From: Dimorphilus gyrociliatus
Lineage: Eukaryota; Annelida; Polychaeta; Dinophilidae
Reading direction: 5' to 3'
Assembly (NCBI GenBank): GCA_904063045.1
Contig: CAJFCJ010000004.1
Location: 861,713-925,712, forward strand
DNA: 64,000 bases
Shown piece after piece: positions 1-23,632 of this stretch. Numbering within the stretch: the first letter of the stretch is position 1; each line of letters starts with the position of its first letter. The translations under genes and the position numbers were made by a program. Below the pieces are notes generated by a model. It was not told the origin of the DNA, searched no databases, and saw only the letters and a program-made list of their open reading frames with translations.

Positions 1-204
1 CCAAGGGTTTACAACTTTTAAGATATAAACTTGACACTCTCTAATTGTATTCAAACTTGAGCTCTTTAGACTATCTTTTTGTAAGATTCGCTTGAATCTC
101 GGTTTTAAGACGTTATCAAAATTCATAGGGTACAAAAAAAATTAGCTAATTGTGTTTTCAATAACAGCCGAAAACATCGAGGAGATGGGTAACTAGTTCA
201 AATA

Positions 205-3200
205 TCACAATATCCAATTTTGTAAGAGATCGATAAGTCTACCCTGATCTCTCTCTCCTATTGAAAATTTCTTCCTCCAATCCCAATAATATGCGCTCAT
301 CATCGCAAAAGAATAAGTAGATCCGATAGTTATTAAGCTGAGTATGGATAACAATGATAATCCACTTAAACCATGCCCCATTGTACATCCGCCGGCTATT
401 CTTGCCCCCAAAAAGAGAAATATACCACCAATGAACGCGTCAGATGCCTTTACACCTTTCACAATTTGAAATGAGTTTGATAAAGATGCTGAGTAGTAAG
501 ATCCTCCCGCAATGAAAATTGTGAAAACAATCTGTAAAAAAATTGAAATTGCTAAATCAACTAACTAGTAATTTAATATTTTAAGCCACAGGAACAGCCC
601 GAATCTGTCCTAGAAAGAAGACGTTTAGAGTATTGATTTGCCTTGCACTTTTACAAAATGCTATTATAGATTTTCTAACAGGTCAGATTGTTTTTGGACA
701 ACACCAAAGTTAACAGATAATGGCAAATCACTTAAAGAAATATTTCCTGCTTTGAAAAAAGATTTCCCATTTGAAATTTTTTTGTATGTTGTTTTCTTTA
801 CATACCTTGTTGTTGAAGGTGGAGGTAGGGGGAAAAGACATTGAATTTGATAACATAATGGTTCTGGATACAACTCTATAATAGTCAATATTTGTAGAAT
901 TTTGTACGATTGCGACAATTTGGTTTCTCAAAATTTGCATAAAAATGACTATTTGTAATCAGTTTACTATTATTTAGTCCATTTATTCGTGGAAAATTTG
1001 TCGAATCTAGCTAAAGAGTGCGCTTATTTACTAACTTTTCACTTAAATATGTGATCATGAAACAAATAACAGAAAGATTGCCTAGCCCCTTTGTCAACTA
1101 TTGCAATGTTAGGATTAATTCGATGAACCAAATTTACCTTTAATCTGGTTAAACAATTACTAATTTTATACCTGGATATGTTAAAGAGTTTTTAATTGCT
1201 ATGAATATCTTTCGAAACAAATAATTATTAAAGGATGGAAGCTTGATAAATTTCAAAGTAAATCTCTCAGTTCGTTTTTCATACAAAAAACAATGAATAC
1301 TAACAAAAAAGGTTGTAAAAAACACTATCCTTTTACAATAAGTACAAATGGATATGCTAAATTCATAAGTGTAAAAATAGCTGGATTTTACAATGATAAA
1401 CCTGTGAAAAAGTATGGATTATTTACTCGTTTTAAACTAGTAAGCGATCAAGACGATTAAAATCAAGAGGCAAATCTAGGCTACTGATATACGTAAGTAG
1501 AATTCAATCTTTGAAACAAAAAACATTACTGTTAAATAAAAGAAGAAATAGAATAAATTTAATTTGGAAAATTAATAAGAAAGAAAACATTTGAGATAAC
1601 TGTGTTTTATTTGACATGCACACGATTTTAGATCAATAAAATGCTTTGAAGCCAATGAAATTTTATATTGATTGATATGCCTGTACTCAGATTATCTTTT
1701 TGAATCCTTTTTTTGGTATAAGAGTCTCTTTTTCGCTTCTATTTCAGAAGTCGATTTATATAGCTCGAAATATACAGAAAAATGTAACAAATATTATAAC
1801 TTAATTCACATTAATGTTTTTTAATTTAACATTTTCTGAAGCTGTAATAATTAAATTTCCTAGTGTTTTGTACTTAATATTCCACTCTCCAGCAGATAAA
1901 ACCCCATCCTTTCCTCTCAATCCCTTCTATTCTTATATTAAAGCATGCAATCGGTATTTATACTTACAGGCCACACTGCATCAAACCAAGTATTAAATCG
2001 TTGACGTTCTTGGCAAAGTTTTCCCAAAGGTGTTTTACGAAGAAGTTTCGAGCAAATTATGGTAAGATTCTTCGAACAACCCATTAAGGTATCCACAGAA
2101 AACATATGCAAAACCTAAAAAGGATATTTTTAAAAAATAACGTTTTTCAAGTTTTCAATTAAAATAATAGAAAAAAAACTTATTCAAACACCTGAAAAAC
2201 ACCAACACAAACGCCAGCAGCGTATGGTGGCCAGGCCCTCATATGAAAGACAGTTGGAGCTCTCGTGTTCCTTGCCTTGTATACCTAAAATGAAAAATCA
2301 AAATAAAGCATAAAAATCTCCAAACGATTAATTCTGTATTACGCTTAATTCTTGTCGCCAAGAACTTAACATTTCAAAAGCAACAACCAACATCCCAAAC
2401 ATAACAGCAAGTGGTAAGCTTAGTCCAGCATAATTTCCAGATTTATACCTATTCCAAAATATGTCAATAAATACCCTACATCATATACACAAAGTAAAAG
2501 TATTAAAAATCATGAAACAGGTTATACACGTGCGCAAGATATTTAAGGTTGTCAACTTTCATGAAAACATTACCTTTATTACAACTTTAAAGGTAGATCA
2601 AATGTATTAAAACTAATATACTGTATATATATATATATATATATATATACTGTATATACAGTATATTATATCACATGAAGTATAAATTAATGCATTATTA
2701 AGGATATATATATAGCATTTAAAAAAAATAACTTAATTAAACTATTTATATTAATAACAACTGTTGAATTTGAAAGAGTTAAATGGGCTTATATATAATT
2801 TGTTAGTCAACTATAAAAATTTCTTATACTGTATATACTATATTCCAAATATAATTCTATAGTTATTGTTTACGTTCGAACTATTACTTACATTTGTTTA
2901 TGTTTAAAAATTCAATAAAGATCGGTTATTATTTGTTTTCATATATATCTTTAATTACACTTTCTGGCTTGCAATTTATTATCATGCTTGATCTTTCTGC
3001 TAAAAGTTTAGCCACTCAATATCAATAATCTCGTTGGTGAATTGCAAAAATTGGATTTATTATTTAATGTTACTATTGTCTTTCCAAAATATTAATTGTC
3101 GTTTTAGTTTTAAAGACTATAAGAAAGCATATAACAAACTTCGAAAAAAAATTCTCTTTTGCCTCATATTACATGTTTTACTATTGTGCTAAAAATGTTC

Positions 3201-4502
3201 AATGACCTTTAAATTGGAGAGTACTTTTACCTCTTTTTAATCATAAAACTTCAATTATCATGTCTACGATGCACAAAGCTGTCAACTACGACTCAATACC
3301 ATACTTTTTTTTGCTTAATAAAAACTCAGGCTAGTGACCTTTAATGAATTTAATATGATCCTTTAAATGTAGATGTCTATCACTTCTATACTCACGGGTT
3401 GGTTGGCGACGATTCACTTGTTTCCAAGTGCTTCCGCAGGGGAGTGATGAGACAGTAGATTAAAGTTCCAACACAAGCACCATACACAACAAACACTAAT
3501 AAGAATTGAATTGTTAATAGATACCAAAATAAGTTCAACACTCTCTTACTTGAATTAGGAACCATTGCTCCCACTTGAGACCATATTGTCATTGGGCAAG
3601 AACCGGAAAGAGAAAATCCAATACCCATCAGCATACCACCAAAAATAGAAGAAATAATACCTAATCTCGCAACTTGTAAATCTCGGAAATAGTTCGAAGT
3701 CACTCGTAAAAATGCTCCATTTGAACCGGAAATAAATGTGGATAAACTTAGAAAGAACATTCCTGAAATAGTAAATATTTTAGAGAGAATTTGAAATTAT
3801 CTTATTTCATTCAAACCAGATGCAATTCCAGAACAGGTAAATTTCAGAATTGAGCTTGTTTTTAACAGCATCTGATGACGAATTAATTTCGGTTCGTGCA
3901 CTGTCGAAATAAAATATATTAAATACATTTTTACACAAAAATAATCATTAAAAATATATGTAAGAAAGATATGTAGTATTAACAATGCTAAAATATACTA
4001 TAACATACACTTTACAGATAGTGTATGTATTTCATCAGACAAGTATCTTAATAAATAGATACTTTTATGATATAACAAGAATTTAGCATAAAGAAACAGT
4101 ATAAATTCAATACAATGAAAGAAAAGTGTTCGATTTAAACAGGATATTTCTTTATGTTAAGCAAAAGTGTAACCAAGTAAACGACTAAAAATTCACGTTC
4201 TATTTACACGATCTAAATTATGCATAAAATTTTGTAAAGGACAATTGTTTAACATTAAATAAAGATTAAAGGAAATAAAAATGAAAAAGGCAAAGTATAA
4301 TGTTCTATTCAAGAAATATTGAATTTAGAAAGTTCCACAAAAAATGTTGATTTTTTCCTTCTTATTTATATACACAATTCAATATTTTTTACACCGTCCC
4401 CTGTAAAAAAGAGTGTTGATTACCTCGACATTTTTCAATAACAAATCCGAGTACAAAACCAGATAAAATAATGATAAATGTTTTACAAATGGAGCGAATC
4501 AT
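205..4502 (-). CDS. YeeE/YedE (TsuA-like) sulfur/thiosulfate transporter homologue, 7 exons
   Basis: Predicted integral membrane protein of the bacterial YeeE/YedE sulfur-transport family (Sulf_transp domain), whose studied bacterial member TsuA imports thiosulfate. Exons read on the minus strand are 4502-4424, 3900-3817, 3762-3396, 2448-2343, 2284-2192, 2114-1968 and 531-205. Phases agree throughout and give 400 aa. Family signatures are GIGFSLSGSCP (Cys about residue 110) and GARIAGGCTMGHGLSG (Cys about 341); both are Cys/Gly motifs used for substrate passage in TsuA. A further Cys at about residue 25 in the first membrane segment may be the third conserved one, but that alignment is tentative. 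Many hydrophobic segments are visible. The second intron (54 bp) uses a weak GTTTGA donor, so that junction is the least certain. Six introns and AT-rich codon use show it is a resident gene and not bacterial contamination. The substrate is inferred from the family only. Confidence 0.85.
532..1967 (-). other. Large last intron of the transporter gene
   Basis: Non-coding 1.4-kb AT-rich intron between exons 6 and 7. It starts with a good GTAAGT donor next to 1968 and ends with TTTTTTTACAG at 532. I see no further exon, RNA gene or repeat in it. Confidence 0.7.
2624..2662. repeat. (TA)n microsatellite ending in a 14-bp palindrome
   Basis: About 13 TA units at 2624-2649 run directly into the perfect palindrome ACTGTATATACAGT (2649-2662). 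Related ACTGTATATA strings lie just before the run (about 2618) and at about 2828. It sits in the third intron (2449-3395) of the transporter gene. Confidence 0.85.
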
Positions 4503-15579
<11,077 letters not shown>

Positions 15580-18500
15580 TAATGACTTGTGTAAAAAAAA
15601 TTTATTTGTGTCCTTTGTTGGTTTTTTTCTGTTAGGAGACTTCCTCTATCTCACCTATTTGTTCTCTTGTGCTTTTTGTTTTTTGAGTAGAGTTTTTTAC
15701 CTGCAGATGTAGAAGCACGATGTTGTTTGATAGGAAGATTTGTATGCGTGAGTCCTATTTTATATAAGTTTTTTGCAAATATTGTTGATTTTTTTGGTTG
15801 TAATACATCTGTACAGAACTGAACAATAATTAACGTTCAGAACGTTGATTGGATATTAGTAAATCGAATGTCTTTAAAAAAGGTCATCAATTGATAAGGT
15901 AAAGGATAATCAACAATTGATTTTAGTCCAGAATATTTTGTAAAAAGTGTACATTTAACATATTATTTGCAACGTCCTGTAATTATATATTTCCTTTCAG
16001 TACAACCAGTATCTAATGCACATATTTCTTCAAAATGAGCAAATAAATAATACTTTTTTATAATTAAATTTACATTTTATATTTTTTAAATGATTTCTTC
16101 AACTAGCCGAATCTCTTTCTATTCAGTTAGAGAAATGAAGAGGGTTGTATTTACAATCGAATCCCTTTGAATACATAATAAAAAGTGAGAAAAAGGGGAA
16201 AAGAAAACGTTCTACTTTCTCCTCTAGTAAAGTTTTATTAATTCTGTTGAAAATGTGAAAGGGTTGATGCCTCTTACACAAAATTATACGCTTCGTTCCC
16301 TCAATTTCATCAATTAAAGTGAAAAATTGTACTTTTCCCTAGTCAATTCAATAAGACTGACAGCATTTCATGTATAAAGACTGACGATATTTTATCTATA
16401 AAAGAAAAAACATATAATTAACTGAAGCGTGAAAGAAACATAGAAAGATGAGAAGAGAGAGAAGATACATATATTTCTGTATTATTCATTTATGTTGTAC
16501 CTAATTGAACTTTAATAATTTTTATTATACCTATACGCATAATTCTAGGTTAGCTACATTTAGTTTTACGCATTTTTCGTAATACAAAAGAGTGCAGAAA
16601 ATGTAAAAGTACAATTATCCATAAAAGAATAAGAAAAGATTGCAAATGCAAAAAAAAATCTATTCTTTTGCTTACAAAAAAGGATAATCTATTTAAAGAG
16701 AAGCTTAATTATTTCAACAATAATTCCTTTATTTTCCGATAAAAAAGTGTAACGGAGGAAAGAATAACCCGAGTGTTTAGGTACGTAATTTTACACATTG
16801 AATAAATATAGTTTATTTTATACAATGATTTACATCAAAAGGCCGGCTTTTGACAATGTTATAGTTTTATTTAAAAATTTTCACCTATCTTTTAGTCAAT
16901 TCTCTCTTCAATGTTATCTTTCTTTTATATAATTAATCTTTTAAAAGAATCTTTTAAAAGAGAAATTGCATAAAAACAGCATTCCTTATTTAACGAAAAG
17001 CTAATATGATTATATTAAGAGAGAGTTTTTTATATTATAAATTCCAACAGTTGTGTTCTGGTTACGGATAAATTTTTCATGAGAGTTTGATTTAAACAGT
17101 AGGGTCAGTTTGGGGTAAGATCGTCAAAAACAGAGGTAACCTTTTTAACTTGAGAAATTTAACATTTTCAAATAGATTATCTTCCCAAGTTTTATAATAG
17201 GAGTTCTACAATTACCTGAAATTCTGCTCTAGTTTAATATCTCAAGGGATGTTTTTCTATCTCCATTTTTATAAAAGATCTTTTTATTATTCTATTTTCT
17301 TTCTTTCTTTTTCTTTTTTTTTAATTCTTTAGAAACATTTTATAAAGAAAAAATCGCCTTTTTCGCATAACAGTAATACAATATGGAGTCTATACATCGA
17401 TAATGTATTGGAACGAAGAACAACAAGAAGAGGAAGAGAAAAAAGAGGGAGAAGAATAAGAGAAAAGAAGCAAAGCTTTTCTCTCTATTCAATGTTATTA
17501 CAATGCTACAAATAGTTTAGAATTTAACGTATTAATACAATAAATCAATAGAAATAATTCTAGTTTTCTAGAAAAATAGCTGGAAGAAATTATAAAAAGT
17601 CGGATTTTAATTCGATAAATATACACATAGTCATTTTTTTTTTAATTAAATAACAAAAACTAAGACTTATTAGCTCTTCGCTAGTTTTCCTTCTAGTTCT
17701 AGGGAAATACGTTGGACTATATTACAAAAAATGTATATATTATACGTAATATATAGAGTAGAATATTATAAAACTTTATTTAGTTATTTCCTTAATAGCC
17801 TGTGAGAAACCCTTCAACGTTATGAAATCTTGTAGAAAGTATATTAATTTTTGGATCACATTATTTTCCTTTAGAAAGCTTTCATCTGTTTGATTAGAAA
17901 TGAATATTGAAAGGATTATTTACTTATTAAAAATATTCTACCCTTCCTCTAATCTCTTATCAAAATATATATTAATTATATTTAATGAGAGGCTATATTT
18001 TATATAAAATCTATAGAAAAATCGTGTAATCACCTATCTTTGTCTTATTTCGCTTCATTGGAATAAACTATATAGCAAATATTTATACAGAAACTAATCG
18101 AAAACCCACTTCACTCGTCTGTCTTTTGACAAACTACGAAGACTTCAGATGAGGGAGAGAGAGAGAGGGAAAGCGGAAAAGGAGAAAAAGTAAACGAGCA
18201 AGAGAGTGACGGAGGGAGTAAGTGAATAAAAAGAAAATGAAGAAAAAAAAAGAAAGCCACTTTTGCAGTTCATCTTCCACTGTCATATTTGTTTGTCTAT
18301 ATGTTTTGACGAAAAATACTATGCATGTAATAAAGTTCTGCATTTGACAAAACTGTATTACTGCAAGATTAGTAATTCTTTTGTTCTCTTTAAATTGATT
18401 GTTAAAAGATATTTGCTTTTTATAAATATTTGATTGTGAATGTAAATAATGAGTTAATTGTATATACGTATGAAAAAATTAACGACTGCCTCATTATATA

Positions 18501-19368
18501 TTGATAATTCATTATGATAAAATGAATAGGCTTTTAAGAAATGACAAGAGAAAGAGTAGCAAGGATACAGAAATTGAGAGTGAGAGAGAGAGAAAGAAAG
18601 AAGGACAGAGATACAGAGACAGAGAAAGACAGATATAGATAGAACGGAACAGCCGAACGGTATTAAGTAGTGGCAGAAAGATTACATTAAATGTCATACT
18701 ATGTACGAGAAATTTTCTAGTGTTTCTAACCATGTGCATGACATCTACATAAACGGTTAGAAAGGTTGGATAAAGTGGTGTATATTTCACCGCAGACTAC
18801 GGAATATTTATATAACAAAGAAACGGGTATTTCTAAAAAAATAGATAATATTTGTTACATTTATTCGACATAAGTAAATTATTCTTAATATTTTTATATA
18901 TGAATAATCTACTAAATTTTTTATACCCTTACTATAAATCGCTAAATAAGTCAAAATCGCTCATTGACTGGGTTTGTGTTCATTCATAAATCTATTTTAT
19001 GGATAAAGGATTTTCTCTTTTTTTAAGTATATCCCCGTTCAATAAATACTTTAAATGAATATTTCCATTATCCTTGTCGATTATATTTAATCTTAGCCTT
19101 TGTATACAATAAACCGATTCAGTAGTATAATCCGTAAGAACGACTGTAAATTCGAAATTTTTTATCCTTGGTGAACAAGATTCGTCTAGTGTTTGTCTAA
19201 TACTATTAAGAAGATATTCCTAATCAGATAACGGACTGTAAAGTGAAAGAATATGAATTGCATATCTTTAAGTATTGTTACAATGTGAAAGTTCTTGTAA
19301 TTTTAAATAAAGTTGAACAAAAATTTATTAGCCCCGCTAAAGTTTTTACATTTTTCACTTTCAGTCAG
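15580..19368. other. Convergent intergenic region, ERR to arginase
   Basis: About 3.8 kb between two convergent genes, so it should hold both 3' ends. An AATAAA at 16042-16047 could end the ERR transcript. On the minus strand an AATAAA (reverse of 19324-19329) lies about 40 nt after the arginase stop. It also has GA-rich low-complexity runs near 18150-18190 and 18575-18640. Open frames inside the GA runs are low-complexity and I do not regard them as genes. Confidence 0.5.
18148..18640. repeat. GA-rich low-complexity tracts
   Basis: Imperfect (GA)n and GAAA-type purine runs at about 18148-18185 and 18575-18640, separated by ordinary AT-rich sequence. Confidence 0.7.
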
Positions 19369-19993
19369 TTATGGTTTAGGCAGTACGTAGTCAGAAGGAA
19401 GTTGGGTTTTAGTTCTCTTTCCAAAGAAGGCGTAGAGAACCTCAGCCGCAGCAGAAATCGTGGTAAATTGGTCTCGTTGAGAGCCAAGATCAGGGTTTAT
19501 TTCGACTAAGTCAATTCCAGTAACTTTATTTGTTAACGCGATTTCCTCCACAAGAAACATACCTGTTGGAAGAGAGGAAAATATAGAAAAAGGTTAAAGA
19601 TTTTAATTAGAGAGTAAATCATCTTTTGCACGTAGCTGGAGTAATCTCTACGAATAAGGAAAGCCTTTAAAATAATGAATGCATTGACTTAATTTAGAAG
19701 GTAAATAGAAAGAGAATGAGAAACGAATAGGATTATTTATAAGGTTATTAATACTTTAACATTTTACCGTTTAGTAGCCCCAATTACTAATACTAAACGT
19801 TTATGTTCTCTTAAGAAAAACCATAGAAATAGCAACTACCCTTTCTAGCTTGATCGTTCTATTTTACAGAACAGAGAGATACGACGGTCTACCAATGGAA
19901 CGATTATTATTTGCATTTACCTAGAAAGTAAATAATCGTAAAAAGACAATAATACTCTATATGATAAAAATAATCAATTTTCTCTTCTGTGTT

Positions 19994-20024
<31 letters not shown>

Positions 20025-22677
20025 TCTACATAAATCTACTTCAAAATGACCCTTATTTTTCAATAAAATTCATTAATTTGCATGAATTCACTTATTAGCA
20101 GTTTTTAGTCAACTTTATATATATTTAACAGATAAATGTCTATTGCATGACATTTTCTAAAATTAACATGCTTAAATAAAGAAGGTCAAGGCTTTTAATA
20201 CACTTTTTTTATCAGGCATAAAAGTGTGATTCAAGGTCTTGTGAGACTTAAAAAAAGAGAGATAGTATTTTAGATCGATTAGAGGATAGAAATCCGTACG
20301 ATAGCTTTTCTATCTGTAAAAGGATTTCTATATAAAACATACTCTATTCTGTTTGTATCCTTGAGGGCATTTAAGAAAAATGAATGATATTTTAAAAAAA
20401 AAGAGAAAAAAAATATAATGTTATAAACCTTCGCGAAGACTCAGTCCATAGGGTACTGGTGTTCCAGTACTTGGAGCAAATGCAGGATCAAGTGAATCAA
20501 TATCAAAACTCATATGAATTTTCTTATTCAGCGTTGGATTTATTGCTTCTATGGTTCTTTCTAGAACGCATTCCATACCGAGTTTGTCAATATCTCGCAT
20601 AGTAAACGTAGTAATATTGTATTTGTCGATAATGTATCTTTCAGCTTTATCAATGTCTCTCACTCCTACAAAGAAAAAGGTCCATTATTTTCATATGCTT
20701 TCTCTTTATACAATACTTAATAATTCCTTCCTATCCAAAGAGAGAAACCTCATTTATAATTTGTTATAATCAACACGAAAAAAAAAAGAAACGCTAAGCA
20801 TTGCAAACTCTATCAATGTATTTATGAATTCATTTGATATAATTAGAGAAAGATGAGCCGAAATAATAGTAAAAGAATCATTAAATTAGATAAATTCTTA
20901 GACATTTAATTGAGTTCATGAGATATATTTTAGTGACTATCATAGTACAGTCATGTGTGAAATAGTAAATGAGAACACATGTCTGATAAGATTAAGGAAG
21001 ACTAAAGTACTTTTCGACTAAAATAAATTAATTAATTATTAATATAGGGATTTACCCTAAATTATGAGAGGAAGAAAATGCGATTGTCTTGAATAAATAT
21101 TGAATTTCTATCATTTCGTATTCAATAAAATAACTAAAAATTTCCGGTGTATGTCATTAACAAACCTATAAAAGCGATGTCCTTTACGCTTATGCATGGT
21201 TTTAACCACTCAAAACCCGGTAATTTTGGTACGTATGGTTGAAGCTCCTTAGTTAGAAAAGATAGTGGCATGCCATGAATATTCCCACTAGCAGATGTTA
21301 AAGGAGTATTGATATCTGGATGTGCATCAATCCAAATAATAGCTAAATCATTTTCGACCTTCGCGTGGCCATGTATTGTAGCAACAGACATACTATGATC
21401 CCCTCCTAAAGTGACTACAGTTTGACCACATCTTAATATTTCTTCAACTTTATCGGATATCTGTACCAATGTCATGAAAATATTTTTAGTTAATTAAAGC
21501 TTGTAGACCCTATTTTCAGGCTTATCATCTCAACCGTAAATTGACCCTACAATAAGACTACTAATTAAATATGTCAAAACCTATCTGGCCAACAGTTTAG
21601 AGTCTATTTCTTTTTATTTTTATGTCTTGAAATGAAAGAAGACAATATACTCGAAAAGGCACTTTCCTAAATTCGAATCTGCGCAATGCGAAAGTTAATT
21701 GAATTTGAAGTTTTTTCTCTACCTGTTTTGCAGCTTTTCCAATTGTCCTAGGTGTTTGTATATTGTAGATTGCTGTATCATTGGGTACAGCTTCAAATTT
21801 TAGATCGCCATGGTCAATAACTTCGTGACCCATTAATGACAAGTTCTTTATGAGATTCACATTTCTCAAAGCTTCTGGAGCATACTTAACTCCTGGTCTT
21901 GGCTGAAAATGTACTCTATTTAATTCTAATAGCTTGTATTTCATTAATAATAGATTAGGGGAATTTATTAGTCACACTAAGCGTTCTTTTTCTCCAGGTT
22001 AGAACAGTATAATTTAATTGGAAGATTTTCAAGAAAATAGAAAGTTAGAAAGAAAGTGAAAAGTTCGTTATAGCCTAATTTAAGTACAATTTAAAATTGC
22101 AACAGTATAAATAAGAACTCTCTCTTCCAGTTCAATAGTGAATAGTTCAAAATGAAAGTGTTATATAAGAATATACTTTTGTATTGAATAAGTAACAAAC
22201 TGTAGTAAAAGAAAGAAGGGTGCTTTTTATATAAATAAAACTCACAGCACAACATAATAAAAATATAAGATTCATTAAGATAATAATCAATTTTTATCAA
22301 AATTTTATTCTCTGTTTTTAAAATTATCGTTAGATTACATAATGAGTTATTGCGAAATTCTCTTCGATATAAAAACAACTATATATCGTTACCTGTTTAC
22401 TATAATAAAATTTATCACTTTCTTTAGTACTTACCAAAATATTTTCGACTCTTATTTGTGTTTTGTAATATCAAATATTTAAGATAATCTACCAAGCAAT
22501 TTATAGAAAATAAACAACAAATAATATCAATTTTTAATAATGCGCCATAAAAAAACTGAATATACTCACTTGACCTTTATTAAAAGGGGCACCGAATACA
22601 CCAATGGGTCGATTTGTTGAATAGTATCTTCTACATATATTTATGAATCTTATATTTCTTGAATTAAATAGAAACAT
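19369..22677 (-). CDS. ARG: Arginase with predicted mitochondrial presequence, 5 exons
   Basis: Manganese metalloenzyme hydrolysing L-arginine to ornithine and urea. Exons on the minus strand are 22677-22570, 21902-21723, 21460-21166, 20665-20429 and 19562-19369, phase-consistent, giving 337 aa. All six Mn ligands of the family are present: His118 (GGDHS), Asp141/His143/Asp145 (DAHPDIN) and Asp249/Asp251 (SFDIDSLDP). The substrate-pocket GNIHGMP and the C-terminal EINP segment are also intact, so it should be active. The N-terminal 22 or so residues contain five Arg, no acidic residue and hydrophobic/Ser-rich spacing before IGVFGAPFNKGQ, which fits a mitochondrial matrix presequence as in vertebrate ARG2. 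Location is inferred from that composition. The loop Pro in DAHPD, in place of the Thr of mammalian enzymes, is a minor variation. Confidence 0.96.
19993..20022. repeat. (TA)n microsatellite in arginase intron 4
   Basis: Alternating TA run with one interruption (ATATAATATATA), within the last arginase intron (19563-20428). Confidence 0.75.
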
Positions 22678-23632
22678 TCTTATAATCTTCAAGTTTTTAA
22701 ATATTTACTCGTCCGGAAAGGATACAACTGATTTCGAATACGTAGGAAGAATGGCGCTGGTGTGCCCTTGATAATGTAAGCATAGCAGCCTACAAGAAAC
22801 TATTTTTAAAATTTCCGACTATCAACATAAATTGTGTTCCCTGTCTTATCATAGATAGTTTAATAATTGATTCTCTGTAATTATTCAACATGAAAATTGA
22901 TTAAAAGTCTCTAAAAGAGGAGAATTTTAGTTCTCTAAACTATCTATATAGTTGTTTTCACCAAAGCAGTATAAAATCGATATGGTCTTGTTCGTCTTAT
23001 AGTCAGTCAGCCGTAAGACATCGATTTCGCTTATTTTTGTTTTTTTCTGGTAAATTTCATCAGTCTTTCTATTTTTATATTAAACTGATAATATTTAAAA
23101 GGGTCGCCACGCTTTTGTCTTTTATCTATGACATTCTAGAAATATCAATATTCTGACTAATAAAGTAAAATTTAATGATAAATGATGAAATAGAGTTTTG
23201 ATGGTTAAATCAATAAACTATAGAAGGAAGAGTATATATATTTATATATATATAGACGTGTATTAAACATAGTTAAGAAGTGATAACTATTTGTGAAAGA
23301 GCATCTTGATTGACTTCAATTTTGATTAAAGCTATTCTTTTTTATAAATAAATTCAAGCTCTCTCTTTCTCTCTCTCTATTCTGTAAAAAAACATTCTTT
23401 TCTTGTTGATTATTTCAACTATTTATCATTGATAAGATTAAAACATATACGTCAACCTTCTCTATTCTATTGTCAACTTATTTTTGGAAATAGTAAAGAT
23501 TAATTTAAATATTAAGAAACTCAGGAAATAGGAAGGAAATTTTTAATAAGAGTCTTTTATTAATGAATGAAAATTTCAAGTTCCAGAAATGGAGTTTAAA
23601 AAATAATTATTGTTTTCTATGATTGTGTACTC
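22678..23632. other. Intergenic region between arginase and UBXN1
   Basis: About 0.95 kb containing the arginase 5' flank and the UBXN1 3' end. A short (TA)n run lies near 23236-23256 and a CT-rich run near 23358-23381. No gene is seen. Confidence 0.5.
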
